The notes under the pieces were generated by a model. That model did no database searches. It was given only the letters and a program-made list of their open reading frames with translations, and was not told the DNA's origin. Source: Linanthus parryae (taxonomy: Eukaryota; Streptophyta; Magnoliopsida; Ericales; Polemoniaceae). From it: 64,000 bases of DNA. The stretch is taken from the NCBI GenBank assembly GCA_023055425.1, contig JALGPY010000004.1, positions 112,199,504-112,263,503 on the forward strand, written 5' to 3'. This document shows positions 36,347 to 49,171 of this stretch, one piece after another (positions within the stretch are counted from its first letter, which is position 1; each line of letters begins with the position of its first letter). The position numbers and the translations under genes were made by a program.

Positions 36347-38059
36347 TACGTAGTATCAAACATGAAATGTACACAAAAATGACATGTCAATATCTACCTA
36401 TCTGTTAATCAGTTATTGTATGCCTACATTACCTGCATAAAATATGCATACAATTGTATACTCTGAATTTACCGAAACTGTTTGATCCCAGCTCCAACTT
36501 AAAAAACTCTATCTCTGATTGTATTCCTATTTGCAAGTCATGTGAGATATCTGTCATCTAGGTCACGGATAAATAGGCAATTTTATGATAAAAGTTACGT
36601 TCAGTTTGATCAAATGAAGCGTATGCAACCTGAAACGGTGAAAGGAAGTAGTTCCTATCACAATTTGACACATGGACATATGACCTCTTCTCAAATGAAC
36701 TTGATGATATGACACATGGCGTAAGAGAGTGAGAGATGGAATTAATGATGGAGTAATTGCTAAACTGATCTGAGGTAGGTATAATCCACCTAACATGCCT
36801 GACAATAAGAGAGTCAATTTACAAATCATAACAAAAACTTTCTTAACACATTACTAACACCAAATTAGAAGCCGTTAGGTTTTAGATAGTGCCAAGGGGG
36901 GTCAAAACCATCTGACATGGACGTTCAGCTAACTAATCTTCCCAAAGCATAATCACTGTGTGAGAGAGATAAGTTGGATTTCTGGGTCCAGAAGCTATCT
37001 CTAACTTCTCAACTGTCTTTAGTATAACTGCCTAAAGCTGCTTCTCAACTCATTTTTGGCAAACTTCTCTCTACCACTATCAGAAATTTGGAACACATTT
37101 AGGTTAGTGAGTGCATCCATTTTATTTTGTATACCTACTAAGTACATTATTACCCGTGTATAAAGATACTATCACAAACGTTGTCATCCCTAAAATATTG
37201 CTAATGTTGAAATTCTGGGAGGAGCTAGAGTGTGGCACAGTAGGGCATGTGTCTCATCATAATTTTGAAAAACATCACCAATGCCTCTATTTTTATCAGA
37301 AATTAACGATGTCCTTGATAAAATTGTGAAATGACCCACATTTATTTAAAACGTAAGACTGTACTCCAATACTTAGTCATTCCTGCCTCCGCCCGTGGTT
37401 GAAGCTATACTGTTATCAGAACCGTCTGCAATCAAACAATATATAGGCTCTACCAAATGAATGGAAGAAAGGGGTATGGAATAGATTAACCAGCTCAATA
37501 CAATCCATTAACACATAAAGGCACACAAATGCATACCAAGAACATGTTGATGTCTTCTATGAGGGCAATGGCCTTGAGAATAATAGGAGGCTAGCTCCTA
37601 GCAGGCATTTAGAAGCCAACTATCTACTGTCCTGCTCATTTCTTAAGACACCTCCAATGCATGTGCAAGAAGTCTTCCATGCAGCCAGGGGCTGATCTTG
37701 AAATTATGTTTAGTTGGGGCTAATAAAATTCAAGAGCTTAAAAGTAGTGTTTTCTGAACAAAAGGTATAAACTTAAAGGTTAAACGGTAATCTAGTGGGG
37801 GCTAACTAGATTAAAACCAAAAAATACAAGGTAAATATGCAATTTTAGAAAATGAGTGGGGGCTATAGCCCCGTTAGTTCAAGTGGGGATCCTGAAAGAA
37901 ACCTCTAGGGTTTCTGGAAAATGCAGAAAAGACTCAAAGAAGAAGATGAACAGAATGTGGGGTACACGTTGAGTTTCTTAACCATCTTTTCAGATTTTGT
38001 AGCTACCTTAGTTCCTTATGTGATGAGCTCAATTGTCCCCCTCTCTTCACCCCCTCTCC
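36347..38059. other. Non-coding spacer
   Basis: No gene is recognised. A candidate hAT-like MITE runs from CAGGGGCTGATC near 37687 to GGGGATCCTG near 37894, with weakly complementary ends and no convincing 8-bp duplication. The segment from about 37900 may be the upstream edge of the following LINE fragment. Confidence 0.5.
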
Positions 38060-38735
38060 CCATTACGCTGAAAAACTGGTTGTTTGGGGATGGCTCTCCT
38101 AATCTTGTTTGGAAGAGCCGCTGGCAAACGACTTTCTTTTTTGGCTGCTGGCTCATCTAGAAGAGGAGGAATGATCTTGTGTCTGGTAACTCTACTTATA
38201 TTACACAAGATAGTGTCCGATTGTTAAGAATGAGGTGGATAGCTGGCTTTTTTACATGGATAATTGCTCTACTAAGTGTATGCCTCATAAGCCCAGGATT
38301 CCTTGGTCCCATCCCCCTTCTGGTTGGACTAAGCTGAATTCTGATGGAGCATGGAAAGCTTCCTGGCAGGGTATTGGAGGATTGATCAGGAATTCTGAGG
38401 GTGTGTGGATCAAAGGCTTCTATGCCAGAGTGTACTCAACCACTCCTATGATCACTGAAGCTTTAGCACTGCTCGCCGGTCCTCATCTTCCTAGAATACT
38501 GAATTTGTCTCAACTGATTACCTGTAGTGACTGTATTGAACTTGTCAAGATCTTCCATAAGCCTGATCCTGATCATAGTGCTGAATGTATTATTATGAAA
38601 TGCAGACAGTTATGCAGTAAGTATCAGGCCTCCTTGAAGTATGAGCACACATCCTCCAACAAAGCTGTTGCTGGCTGCCGCTGTTGCTCCTTCAAGACAA
38701 AACTCTGTTGCTCTTCCTTTTGTTTGTGCTTTTAA
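38060..38735 (+). mobile_element. LINE-derived RNase H (RVT_3-like) fragment
   Basis: A stop-broken upstream part (LKNWLFGDGSPNLVWKS, then CWLI*KRRNDLV) resembles the end of a plant LINE zinc-binding domain. It is followed by an open frame at 38235-38735 that contains WTKLNSDGAWK, TEALALLAG and TCSDCIELV. Those supply the Asp, Glu and Asp expected in an RNase H fold. No reverse transcriptase precedes it and the downstream part dissolves, so I treat it as a dead LINE fragment, though the RNase H frame itself is intact for ~120 codons. Confidence 0.75.
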
Positions 38736-38904
38736 TCACGTGTTTATTTCAAACCTTGAACAAGATGACAACATTTTATTTATGGTGAAACGACACAAAT
38801 GAGGTCGGATACAGGTTTATGGTTACAAAGAAAGAACTTATACTTGTTGGATGTAGGAAGCTCTGATACCACTTTGTTGGATTTGGGAAGGTTTGATACC
38901 ACTT

Positions 38905-39350
38905 TGTTGGTTTTTGGAAGAGGAGATTAGTAGGCTATTTGGTTGGAAACTAAACTTGGTTTAGCCCAATAATTAGAAAGTCTAAGAGCTATATTGTTTG
39001 GTAGTCCAAATGATAGTAGCCCAATTGTATTAGTTAGCCCAATCTTATAATTTGTCTAGGTTCATTGTACATAGAAGGAGATTTCTAGAGAACAAGTTTA
39101 TGTAGAATGTTGTAGAGAAGTTGTAGATATTTTTGGTGAATGAAGTTTGTGGAAGGAACGATGCTAGGAATATTCCTTCCACATCCACCTATAAATAGCA
39201 TGTACCTCCACCATTTTGTATCAAGCCAAAATCAATTGAAGTTCCTCTTCACTTGTGTTTCCATACTCTCTCTATATTTCCATTACTTCCCTCTTCCACC
39301 AAACTAACCCACCAAACACTTAGCCAACTAACCTCTTACTAAAACCAACA
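38905..39350 (+). mobile_element. LTR-like block (solo or truncated LTR retrotransposon)
   Basis: The block starts TGTTGG and ends CCAACA, the short inverted termini of an LTR. It has a TATAAATAG at 39190-39198 about 160 bp before its end. Just upstream, GCTCTGATACCA at about 38860 is the complement of the initiator-Met primer-binding site of copia elements and is followed by a second TGTTGG (38875), so the neighbourhood is rearranged. Orientation is ambiguous: the TATA suggests plus, the primer-site complement suggests minus. ATACT before 38845 and ATACC after 39350 are a weak target-duplication candidate. Confidence 0.55.
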
Positions 39351-39542
39351 ATACCACCATCAAAAGGACAATGTTGAGAAATTTGCATCAGGAGATAACG
39401 ATTCGATACTAATCCACAAACACGCTGTACCTGATGTTCAGTTGCATCTATCTAATTTTATGAAAATTACACTTAAAATTTCCAATTTTGGATCTTCTAG
39501 TTTAAGAATAGAAGAGTGTCATTTTAATGTTAGTATATCTAA

Positions 39543-41370
39543 GGGTAATTTACACTTTGTAACCTTGAGTTTAGGTAATTATGCAAGATATACCCTTACT
39601 GTTCACGAATTGACACAATACACCCCTAATTCTGACGGAACGTAACAAAATTTAACGGACAAGTTGGGAGTACATTTTTTCCCTCCGTGTTTATGTACCC
39701 TTGCGTTTTGGTAAACATGCAATTTAAACTCTGTTGTTTGCTACCGAGCCACCGCAATTCAATTCACAGCCCAACACTAGACCCACAAGAAGGAAACGAG
39801 TAAGTTTCGGAGTCGGTGTCGGAGGTTTGACCCCTGAAAGTCCCGAACGGCGACGAATAGGGTGCCGAAGAAGAAGCAGAGGAGGAACGGAAACACTACG
39901 GTTTGCATTTAGGTGTATTATGGTTCCATTTTAGGTGTTTGAAGGTTGGATTTTTGTGGTATTTGAATGTTTTTGGTTCGATTTTGTGGTGATACGGTTC
40001 AAAAGTTGTTTTGTTTTTACAGATTTGTGACAGATTTCGATGGGATGGAAAAGAGGTGAGAGATGGGGTGGTGGCGTGGACGCTTGATTTGAAGCTCCGT
40101 TTAATGGTTGTGGCAATTATTTGCTTCGTTTGAGTGGTTGAAGTGGTCGTGGATGCGGATGGATGAGCCTGCTAGGGTTCATGATTTTGGGGGAGAGGAT
40201 AAAGACAGAAGGGGGAAGGATAAATGATTAAGGGTTAAGCACAAATCGTTGGACAAGGAGGTAAAAAAAAAAAGTAAATTGTTAGAATGAAATTGGACAG
40301 ATACCGAAGAATCAATATCAGTCAAAAAAAATCAATTATCAGATTTATTTATCACAAGAATATAGTAAGTACTCCCGAACTTTACAGCAAGTTAAGAAAA
40401 TGGTTCGATCAATTATCAGATTATAAATATTCAAATAAGCCATACACTCACAAAGTACTACTTTGTTTCTTATCTTTCAGTTTATTTTATTATTTGACAC
40501 TATTTGTATGGTCAATTTGACCCGGTGATTTGGTTAGCAAAAAAGTACACAAACTTAGTGATCGATCTTTGCATAAACTTTACTCTATAATACAATGAAA
40601 AATTTGTCAAAAAATTACATCATTTTGATATCAAAATCGCCGAGTCCAAGTGACCCAATTACGGATATAAAAGAAAAACCAAAGTTGAAAGAAAAGAAAC
40701 ATAAGTAGTAGTTATTTTGAGGATGTATATGTTATTTGACTTTTTTTGATAACTTATATATCATTTGATTGAATATATGATAATAGATTAAAAATATACA
40801 ATTTAGCTATTTTTGAAAATATTATCATCTACAAATTTGAACTAGGCGCCTCAGCTGAGATATAATTCCGATTCGCAATCTTTTATTAACATTTTCTAAA
40901 TCACGTATGTTACCTTTTGGATAGTGCGTACAAATTAAGTTCAATTCCTTAACATCTTTGCTTAAAAAGAAGAAGTATTAAGAAAATTAAAATTCAACTC
41001 CTTAACATTTTCTTGCACTTTGAATAGATTTTATAAGGAATCACTCCTTAAAAGGGGTAAAAAAAAGTCTTAAAGTAGCTTAAATATAGTAATATTTAAA
41101 TTGGTAAAAGGTTAAAGGGAAATTTAATTTTATTTAAATTGGTAAAAGGTTAAAGGGAAATTTAATTTGTTTGGAGGGTAATTTGGGAATGAAATAGGCA
41201 CTAAAGGGTGAATCCAACTGCCACCTGACAGCCACTTAACGGTAGTTGACATAAGGGTGTTATTTGTATATATTTTGACATAAAATAGGGGTGTCTCTTG
41301 TCAATTGATAAACAGTGAGGGTAAGTATTGCCAAATTACCAAAACTCAGGGGTGATAACTGTAAATTACC
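39543..41370. mobile_element. Mutator-like non-autonomous element (1,828 bp) with perfect 10-bp TSD
   Basis: The 10-bp string GTATATCTAA occurs immediately before (39533-39542) and after (41371-41380) the element. The ends GGGTAATTTACA and TGTAAATTACCC begin inverted repeats about 90-100 bp long, alignable with some divergence. Long TIRs plus a 9-11-bp duplication indicate a MULE. There is no transposase. The interior holds a short Arg/Pro-rich open frame (39734-39934) of unknown origin, a nested Stowaway MITE, and a two-unit 38-bp tandem repeat (41093-41168). The perfect duplication implies a fairly recent or well-preserved insertion. Confidence 0.9.
40458..40708. mobile_element. Stowaway-like MITE nested in the MULE
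   Basis: CTACTTTGTTTCTTATC at the left and AAGAAACATAAGTAG at the right are partial inverted repeats with TA on both sides (40456-40457, 40709-40710). It shares the core GACCCGGTGATTTGG and belongs to the more diverged subgroup with the copy at 41896. Confidence 0.75.
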
Positions 41371-41497
41371 CGTATATCTAATTATTCTCTTGAAAATAAA
41401 AGGTACTAATTTCCAATTCTCCACCAAGGTACATCACTATCAAGAATATTGCTTGTTGTTAGAATGTCACTGTTTCCATTAAATTTGTTCATACCTT

Positions 41498-41603
41498 GAA
41501 TAGTAAAGTAAAACTCCAAAGTCAAAGCTTAAAAGAGGTTCAGGAAGAGAGAATAGTAAAGTAAAACTCCAAAGTCAAAGCTTAAAAGAGGTTCAGGAAG
41601 AGA
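41498..41603. repeat. Perfect tandem duplication, 2 x 53 bp
   Basis: The unit starting GAATAGTAAAGTAAAACTCC occurs at 41498-41550 and again at 41551-41603 with no difference that I can see, and the first six bases recur at 41604. Identity suggests a very recent slippage event or an assembly artefact. Confidence 0.9.
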
Positions 41604-41895
41604 GAATAGGACTTCCAAACATTCTTCCTAGAGTGGAACACACTTTTTCAATTTGTGGGCATATCATATGGTATTAGGTATAAGACAAAGAGAGATGTGT
41701 ACATGGAGGTGATAACTACCTCCTTAAAAGTCGGATTGTATACTAACCTTGATGGAAATATTGCACCTTTCCTCTGGCAATTTCTTTATATTTACCTTTT
41801 TATTTTATACAATGCAATAACAGGACATAAGAATTTGTTTCATAACACACAGGCGGATAAAATAGAACATAAGAAGTACATATTATTAGTACATA

Positions 41896-42155
41896 CTATC
41901 TTTGTTTCTTCTCTTTCAGTTTACTTTACTTTTTGACATTATTTATTGGGTCACTTTGATCCGGTAATTTGGTTAGCAAAACAATACACAAATTTGGTAA
42001 TTTTTGCATGATCTTGTAGAGTAAACTTTACTCTACAATACTATGAAAAATTTGCCAAAACAATATATAATTTTGCTATCCGAATCACCGAGTCAAAGTG
42101 ACCCGGTTATGAAAAAAAAAGTCAATCGCAGTTGAAATAGAAGAAACGGAGGCTG
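41896..42155. mobile_element. Stowaway-like MITE (260 bp)
   Basis: CTATCTTTGTTTCTTCTC at the left pairs imperfectly with AGAAGAAACGGAGGCTG at the right. TA flanks at 41894-41895 and 42156-42157. The core GGTCACTTTGATCCGG and CCGAGTCAAAGTGACCC match the family. Confidence 0.8.
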
Positions 42156-42242
42156 TATTAAGGAGAGTGTCTGAGGATCTTACTCTGACCTAAATGAATC
42201 AATTTGTACGGTTCAACTTTTCTCTAGTCGGGGGCTCTAACA

Positions 42243-42606
42243 AGGGTAAAAGACGCTTTCACCCCCCTCAAATTTGATGCAAAGACACATTAATCCCTTC
42301 TAGTTTGGAAAATGACACTTTCTCATTTCATTGTGCCAAATTCCAGTACACCCACTCTCTAATTGTGACGTTATTTTGTGATGGGGTTATGTCACTGATA
42401 ATAGGGAAATTCACTTTCTTTTATCTGCCACTCATTCTCTTTGTTACTGACGTGTCATGTGCTGTATGGTTAGAGTATATCCACAACATTTGCTCTAGAG
42501 CAAACAAAAATTTCTCCACATGAGGGGTGAAATTCTCATTTCCTGAAATGGAAGGGGTGAAGATGTCTGAGTCGAACCTAAAGGGGGTGAAAGTGTATTT
42601 TCCCCC
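42243..42606. mobile_element. Non-autonomous TIR element with an inner MITE half-copy
   Basis: GGGTAAAAGACGCTTTCACC at the left and GGGGGTGAAAGTGTATTTTC at the right are imperfect inverted repeats. Between them, 42428-42520 is a half copy (opposite orientation) of the MITE family seen at 12509-12700, ending GAGCAAACAAAAATTTCTCC. No target duplication is evident and no coding sequence is present. Confidence 0.6.
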
Positions 42607-42928
42607 TCTATCAGTAGTTGCCTTTCGGCAGAACTGTGGAGAAGCACAACAATAAACTCAACTCATACTATGTAAAGAGGATAGCAACATATTTGACTTA
42701 GTGGAGCATTTTAACAGTTCTCTATAGAAACAAAAGATGATGCACCATCACTCAAGTAGGTGAAAGACTACAAACAATCCACTTCAATGGTGAACCATTT
42801 TCTCCTAATCTCAAAAGTTTCAAGCAGTAATGATTTACAACACCAAACTGAATCTTAAATGGATAATACGGGAAATAAATATCCATTCTATGCGCAAGTG
42901 ATTTAAGAAAGCAGTCTCTTAACAAGCT

Positions 42929-45307
42929 CTAGAACATTTTCCCAGTGCCTTCCTTGCGCGGGACAGTTTCATGGATATCCATTTTACGCCAATTCCCAAT
43001 GAGCGGCGACAACTGGTCCGTCTTGTCATACAAGCCCAGGAGTCCCCCAGTGTGTATGAAGAGGACTTTCCTTCCCTCCCACTTTTTCGGATTCTCAGTC
43101 ATGTCTTTTATCATTCCATAAGCAGCTTTCCCGCTACAAAATTAACCCAGAAAGGGGAAAAGTGAAGGGAAGTCTTCTAATGCATCTTATCAGAAACTGA
43201 ACTTGAATAACTACCAAATTTAATAAAGGTAAAAGAGCTTCTGTATCTTTTTCCTTCTGAGACACGGAACAAACATCTCGTAACAGAAAATATTTAGGTT
43301 GTATTGAACTCCTATCCACAACCATAGCTATGATTCTTCAGTTCTCGGATTATATTGGTCCATCAAGCTTATTAATGTAACATTTTTAAACTAATTAAGG
43401 TTACAGGGGGCTAATGTCTGGTAGGCTGGTCACTAGTGCTACCAATCTGGGATGATGCTTACCAAGAGGGATAGCATGGGAATGGAAAATGCAGAAGATG
43501 TCACATAGATAGGATCATAGAACAATGAACTAGGAATTGTAGTAGAGCCCTAATTTTGGTCAAGCACATTTGAGCAGTATGGCACATAAGTGGATGAGTT
43601 CAGAACACAATAGTAACAGCGAACCTGTAAACAGGGTCAAGAATAACACCAGTGCTCTCCGCAATTTCCTTGACAAATTTCAGTTCTTCAGAAGTGCTCA
43701 TTGCATAGCCAATACCTTTTGCCTGTCAAAGAGAAGTAACATCAATACTAGTACTCGCATACTCAGCGATCAAGAACTTAAGTAAGCTAGGTGTTTCAAC
43801 CATTGGTATAAAAGGGGGAGAAGATTAGGAGATAAATTTCAAGATAATGTCATTGCTGACTTATTGTTCTCTATCTTATCATCTTATTCCTCTGCTCAGT
43901 GAACTTTGCCAGCATAAAGATCTATCAGATTCCCACAAAATGACAGCAGGGTACGATCAACTTGGAAAGACACCTAAAGAAAATGTAAACCAAATGTATA
44001 TCGGCAATTGAACACGGTGCTTACATTTTGAATATCCACTATATCCCGGGAGCTAACATCTGCTTGGAGTCCATCAAGCAGGTCTTGTGAATAATCATAG
44101 AAATAATCAGGGTCGTCACATACGGCATAGGCATGAACCTGAGACCAATGGAACCCTTAATGATGACTGCAAGAATGAAGCTGAGAAAAATATCAGAAAG
44201 CAAAAGGGCACAGAAAGCTTACTTTTGCATTCAAGCTACTCAATTTCGATCCAAGCGCCAGACCAGCTATTGTACCTCCACTAGATACCATGCAAGAAAA
44301 CATGAAGATAAGGTTGATCACATTCAACAACAAGAAAACAGCTTGGTTGAGTACTGTGCTAAAAGAGCCTAATGTGTTAAACGAGCCGAGCCTGAACAAG
44401 GTGGAGTTCGGCTCAGTAGCTCTACAGCCTGCTCATTTAATAATTAACTTTTAAATTGTATATCTTTCATAAGTATATTATCGGGTACAATGATATAATG
44501 GGTAGGCTTGGATTGGAAAAGAAGACTGGAGTAGTTTTAAAATTAGGTTATGCATAACTAATTAATCTGATAATTAATTGTTGTCAAACGAAGGCTATAT
44601 CCAAGGCGAACGCAAATATTGGAGCAATTTATTCATTCTCAGAAAATAAGCCAGTTGCTGTTAATTTTGGTACATAAATCAGTTTTGAAGTTCATACTGC
44701 TTAAAATTTGGAATTTCTACATTAACTCCTTTAAATTCAGAATCTCTTGCACCTATGCGATTTATAGCAAGTACTTTGCTCTAGTTTATGTGTAGTTTCT
44801 CATAAACAGCAAGAAATATTAAATCTGAAAGATCAACCAAAGCTTTTTTTTGTTAGATGATCAACCATAGCTAATTACAATTAGAATTGAATTTAAATAA
44901 CAAAATTGAAAAAACAATAACTCAAATAACTCGGTGTTCTCTGAGACTTCATTCACCTAGATCTAATTTTTATTCAACCCTATAGAATTAAGAAACAGTA
45001 AAAAGAAAATCAAAGAAAAAATTCATAATGGAAAGATCCAATTTTTGGGTCCTGGCCCCTGGTTCATTGTGGGTTAGGTTTGGGTGTGCGCCAGCTGGAG
45101 TGGGTTTGCGTCTGAAGGTTTTCGTGAAGATGGAGAAGGCTTTATTGGGGCGATATGGGTTCTCTAGGTGGGTTAGGAACTTAGGAATTAGGATCAGTCG
45201 GTGGTTTTGGAGGTGGAGGATGGATGATTCACCAAGGAGTGGTGGTGGGTAAGAGAGAGAGATGGACTCACCAGAGTTGGACAATAGCGCCGGAACGCAG
45301 GAGACAA

Positions 45308-45361
<54 letters not shown>

Positions 45362-48300
45362 GACGTGTGGGATTCTGTGTGTTTTTGAATTTGAAAATGT
45401 GATGATAAAGAAGCTTTTTTGGCTGATACAGTTCACTTGTGTTTGAAGTTTCAACCAATCTGCTATCCTTACTTGCTATTCTACTAATGGCTGTTTGGTT
45501 GGTCAATTGTTGTTTGGTAGGCTGTGTCATATTTTTGGAATATACTAATCCCCATAGCCCTTATTATGTAGTAGCTGATATCGAATTGTTGCATTATATA
45601 ATTTTTTTAAGCTTGGTTTTGAAAAGGTCAATGTTGGTAGTCATAGAAGAGGAGCTCTCGAGCCTGACGAGGCTAGAAACTTCAGCTCGATTTCAGAATC
45701 ACACTCTACTCACGAGCCGAGATCCGAGCCAATCTCGGACATATAAAAAAATTCGTGGTCCAAGCCCAAGCCAACGTAGAGCTATAAGCGAGCCCAAGTC
45801 TACCATATGCTGTAGAGAGCCAAGCCCGAGCCAGGGAATATTGGGCTCTGCTCGGCTCGTAAAGAGACCTTATATTCTAACAAGTTGCACCCACTTAATA
45901 AAAACTGTCACATCAAATCGTTTCCAAGTGAAATGGAGCAACAAGTTCTGTTTGTGATACCATGTGCGATAGTTCTGAAATCTAAGGACCAGTATTCTAC
46001 TAGAAGTGAATGTCTACTCTTTACAACAGGACACAAAATCATTGGAAATACAGGCTTGTAGCACATCAAGTTTATAAATTTTAAGCAATACAAGTATACA
46101 ACCAAAGCAGGGAGTAGAACAAACCTGCCACAGGCCACAACAATGTCGTCAAATCCACTTTTGTTCCTTCCAGTTTGGAGCTGCTGCTCTATCTCTCTAA
46201 TTGCTTCAATATAGCCCCTGAAGAAACAAAATTCTTAGTTTTCATAGGCACAGTGCATTAGGTAACAAGATAACGAAAAATCTCAGTGCAGTCATGCCCT
46301 AAAGAAAACAATTTTATAATTGATTGAAGAGCTCGGGTATTTACATTTAAGAGCTTCAGATTTGATTGAGATGCATACAAGTGGTTTGAGTAGGTTTTTG
46401 TAATGTTCTGTGGGGATGAAGGGTGTGTACCTGGAGAATAGATAATTATTTAGAAGTATATTACAATTACTATTACTCCCATAAAATGGTGGATTCAACC
46501 CATCTTTCCAGTTGTGTAAGTTCCTATATGCAGAAACCAATGTTGAACTGCATTATAGTAGTTGATGGTTGCGTTTGCAGAGACAAATATGCTCCCATTT
46601 TACAATCCTGACACTGCAACAATTATTTTCGGTTGTTGTAGCTCAGGTTTCGTGAGTTCCTTCTCTAAAAGATGAGTTACAATTGTAAGCCAAGCTATTT
46701 GACTTGTGTCAGGGAGTGCATGAAAGTTGTTGGCCATGGGCACAGGAAAGAGTTTAAACGAAGCATGACATCTCTTAACACCCCACACTCCCACAGGTTA
46801 TCTCAAGAGACCCAGTTTGGGCAAAGAGGAAGACATGTCGAGGACAAAAACCGACAGCTAATCCATATTTCCAGCAGTAAACAAATACACTTGGGTGACA
46901 TTTTATCGAAAAGTGTGATGTGAATGTAGGAAGCTTTAAGCCCCCTCCGGACAAAAGAAAGGGTCAAGACAAGGAGTAGGCGGAGGTGCGGAGACCCTTA
47001 CTTTAGCAGGTGAAAGATTAGGCTACTTTGGTTTCGTCGGTCAGGACTGTACCTTCTGCGGCTAAATCTCTCCTTCTTGAAGAGCGATGCTTCTTCTTCT
47101 AATGATATTGGTGTAAGCCACCTTCGGACATCAGGCTTCATCCTCAAGTCCTTTTCTCATGGTAGTTATACCGACAATCTGCCTGTCCAAGCCAAGGAAA
47201 GATAAGACAATAGAAGAGAAGTTCCTAGAAGAAGCTGCTTTTACGGGCTAAGCCCACCCAGGCACTTCCTTATTCTTTGGAACAACAAATCTAGGTCTAC
47301 GACCTGTCTTGAAATAGATAGAAATAGTCCTCCGTATATTCCTTAAGATTTCTCTTCGCCACACGGTCCCTTTTGATCTATCAAACAAGGGTTAGAAAAG
47401 GCAGTACGATCCATCCCTAACTACTCCTATAGTGTAATACAAAGAGCTCCAATACGAGAGTAATAAAATGAAGAGTTGATCACTATGAGTCAGATTCAAT
47501 AGAATTTGATCAATCTTTTTTTATGTTGTTAAGGTGGAGAACTGAACCAAGAATTCTCTTTCTTCATCATCAATCGCATCACTCAAGGAACGTATACGGT
47601 TTACCCAAAATTTCCCCATTGGTGCCAATCTACTCTGACGGTCTGACCTAACATATTCGCTTTGTCTGGAACTCTTTTAGCAACTTCACTCATCAATATG
47701 AAAGTTTTCGTTTAAGTTGCAGTCATTACCTGATTGTAGTTCTCATAACTCTAAGTGATCAGTTTCTTACAACAAAGTGGAACTAATTTCATGATCTGGT
47801 GCTTGGTTGGGGGTCAGGTAACAATTTATCAAACTGCGTACAGGGGATATGGTAAGGTTTTAGAAGGAAAAATATACTGAACATCATTCGGCCAAGCCAT
47901 TATGTCTTGGCTTTCAATTTATCTGTACAGAGAGAATGAGTCAATGCTATGTTTGTGTAGAAGAGGAGGCTTTTATGCCTCAAAGATCTTAATGAATATA
48001 AGCCCCAGGTAGAATGGGATGACAACACTCTGATTTCTAGTTGGATACCGTAATAGTTGATATTCTGGTTGTTCTGTAATGGCTCGTTGGAGCTTCACAG
48101 CTCGAGAGAAGTTTCAACGACTATTTATTTCTTTAACTCCAACGGGGACTGTTCACATTTGGATAAAGACTTCCTCCTACGAGTGTAGTGGGGTACATTA
48201 AACTGATTTCTCAATTACTGCTAACATAGTTGACAAGGATCAAACTCATTTTGGAAGACCAAAAACCTTTCACCAGAACCAATTGTTTAAGAGGCTTTGA

Positions 48301-49120
48301 TTGCGGATGAGTTCTCGGGTATTTTATTTCAAAGTATCTATAAAAGGAATACAATCATGCTAGCTGGGGATTCGAGGCTTTCTTAATTATATCCTTTATA
48401 TTTTGTGAAAGTTAAAGTTTATTCAACATGTATTTCCTCTGCTTATTCTTCTAGTTCATTGCTAGACTGCTGTAACAGAGTGTGTAGCAACAATTTGAAG
48501 TTTAAGCCCTTAAATCTTTCAACCCTGTGTACAAGAAAATGGAATTAGAAGAAATAACTTCTCACAGCCAATTATGGTGAATCAGTTATGCTAGGTTGTC
48601 TTCAGCACGAAAACTGTTTTCAAGGATAAATATTCAGCCTAATAACTTGTTATAGTGATCATGAACAGATACAATATATATCAAAGTTGTATGCCCAACA
48701 TATTGTTCACGGGCAGAAAGAATAGTGGATGCACTTCTCTCACCAGGTTCCGACAGAATTCGATCCCCCAACGGGGATGACATAGGGTCTTCTCCCTTCA
48801 CTCAGTAGCTTTTCTTTGAGCAAATCTGTAAGGGCCTAAGAATAGAAGCAAAAGGAAACTGTTAAGCTTACTACCTACTAATGACTATCAGTGCGTACGC
48901 ATATATGCTGGAAAAGTTCCTATACAGTTCACATAGGATCCTACCGCATATGGTTTAAGAATGCACAAGTCTAGCAATCAGTGTACAACACACTAGTATA
49001 TGCCCTATAGGATGGTGTTACATCTTGACATAACAGGATACAGTAAACTACAGAAGAAACTAGCAAATGCCATAATGAACAGTAGAAGACAGATCCACCT
49101 TAAACGGTTACATGTTTGCC

Positions 49121-49171
<51 letters not shown>

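Noticed and set aside
44988..45530. 180-codon minus-strand frame with a long Leu-Ser repeat
   Set aside because: It is produced by the (GA)n microsatellite within an intron and shows no conserved sequence.
46672..46923. Possible copia RNase H tail (QLIHISSSKQIHLGDILSKSV)
   Set aside because: The resemblance to copia C-terminal segments is short, and no integrase, reverse transcriptase or LTR is nearby.
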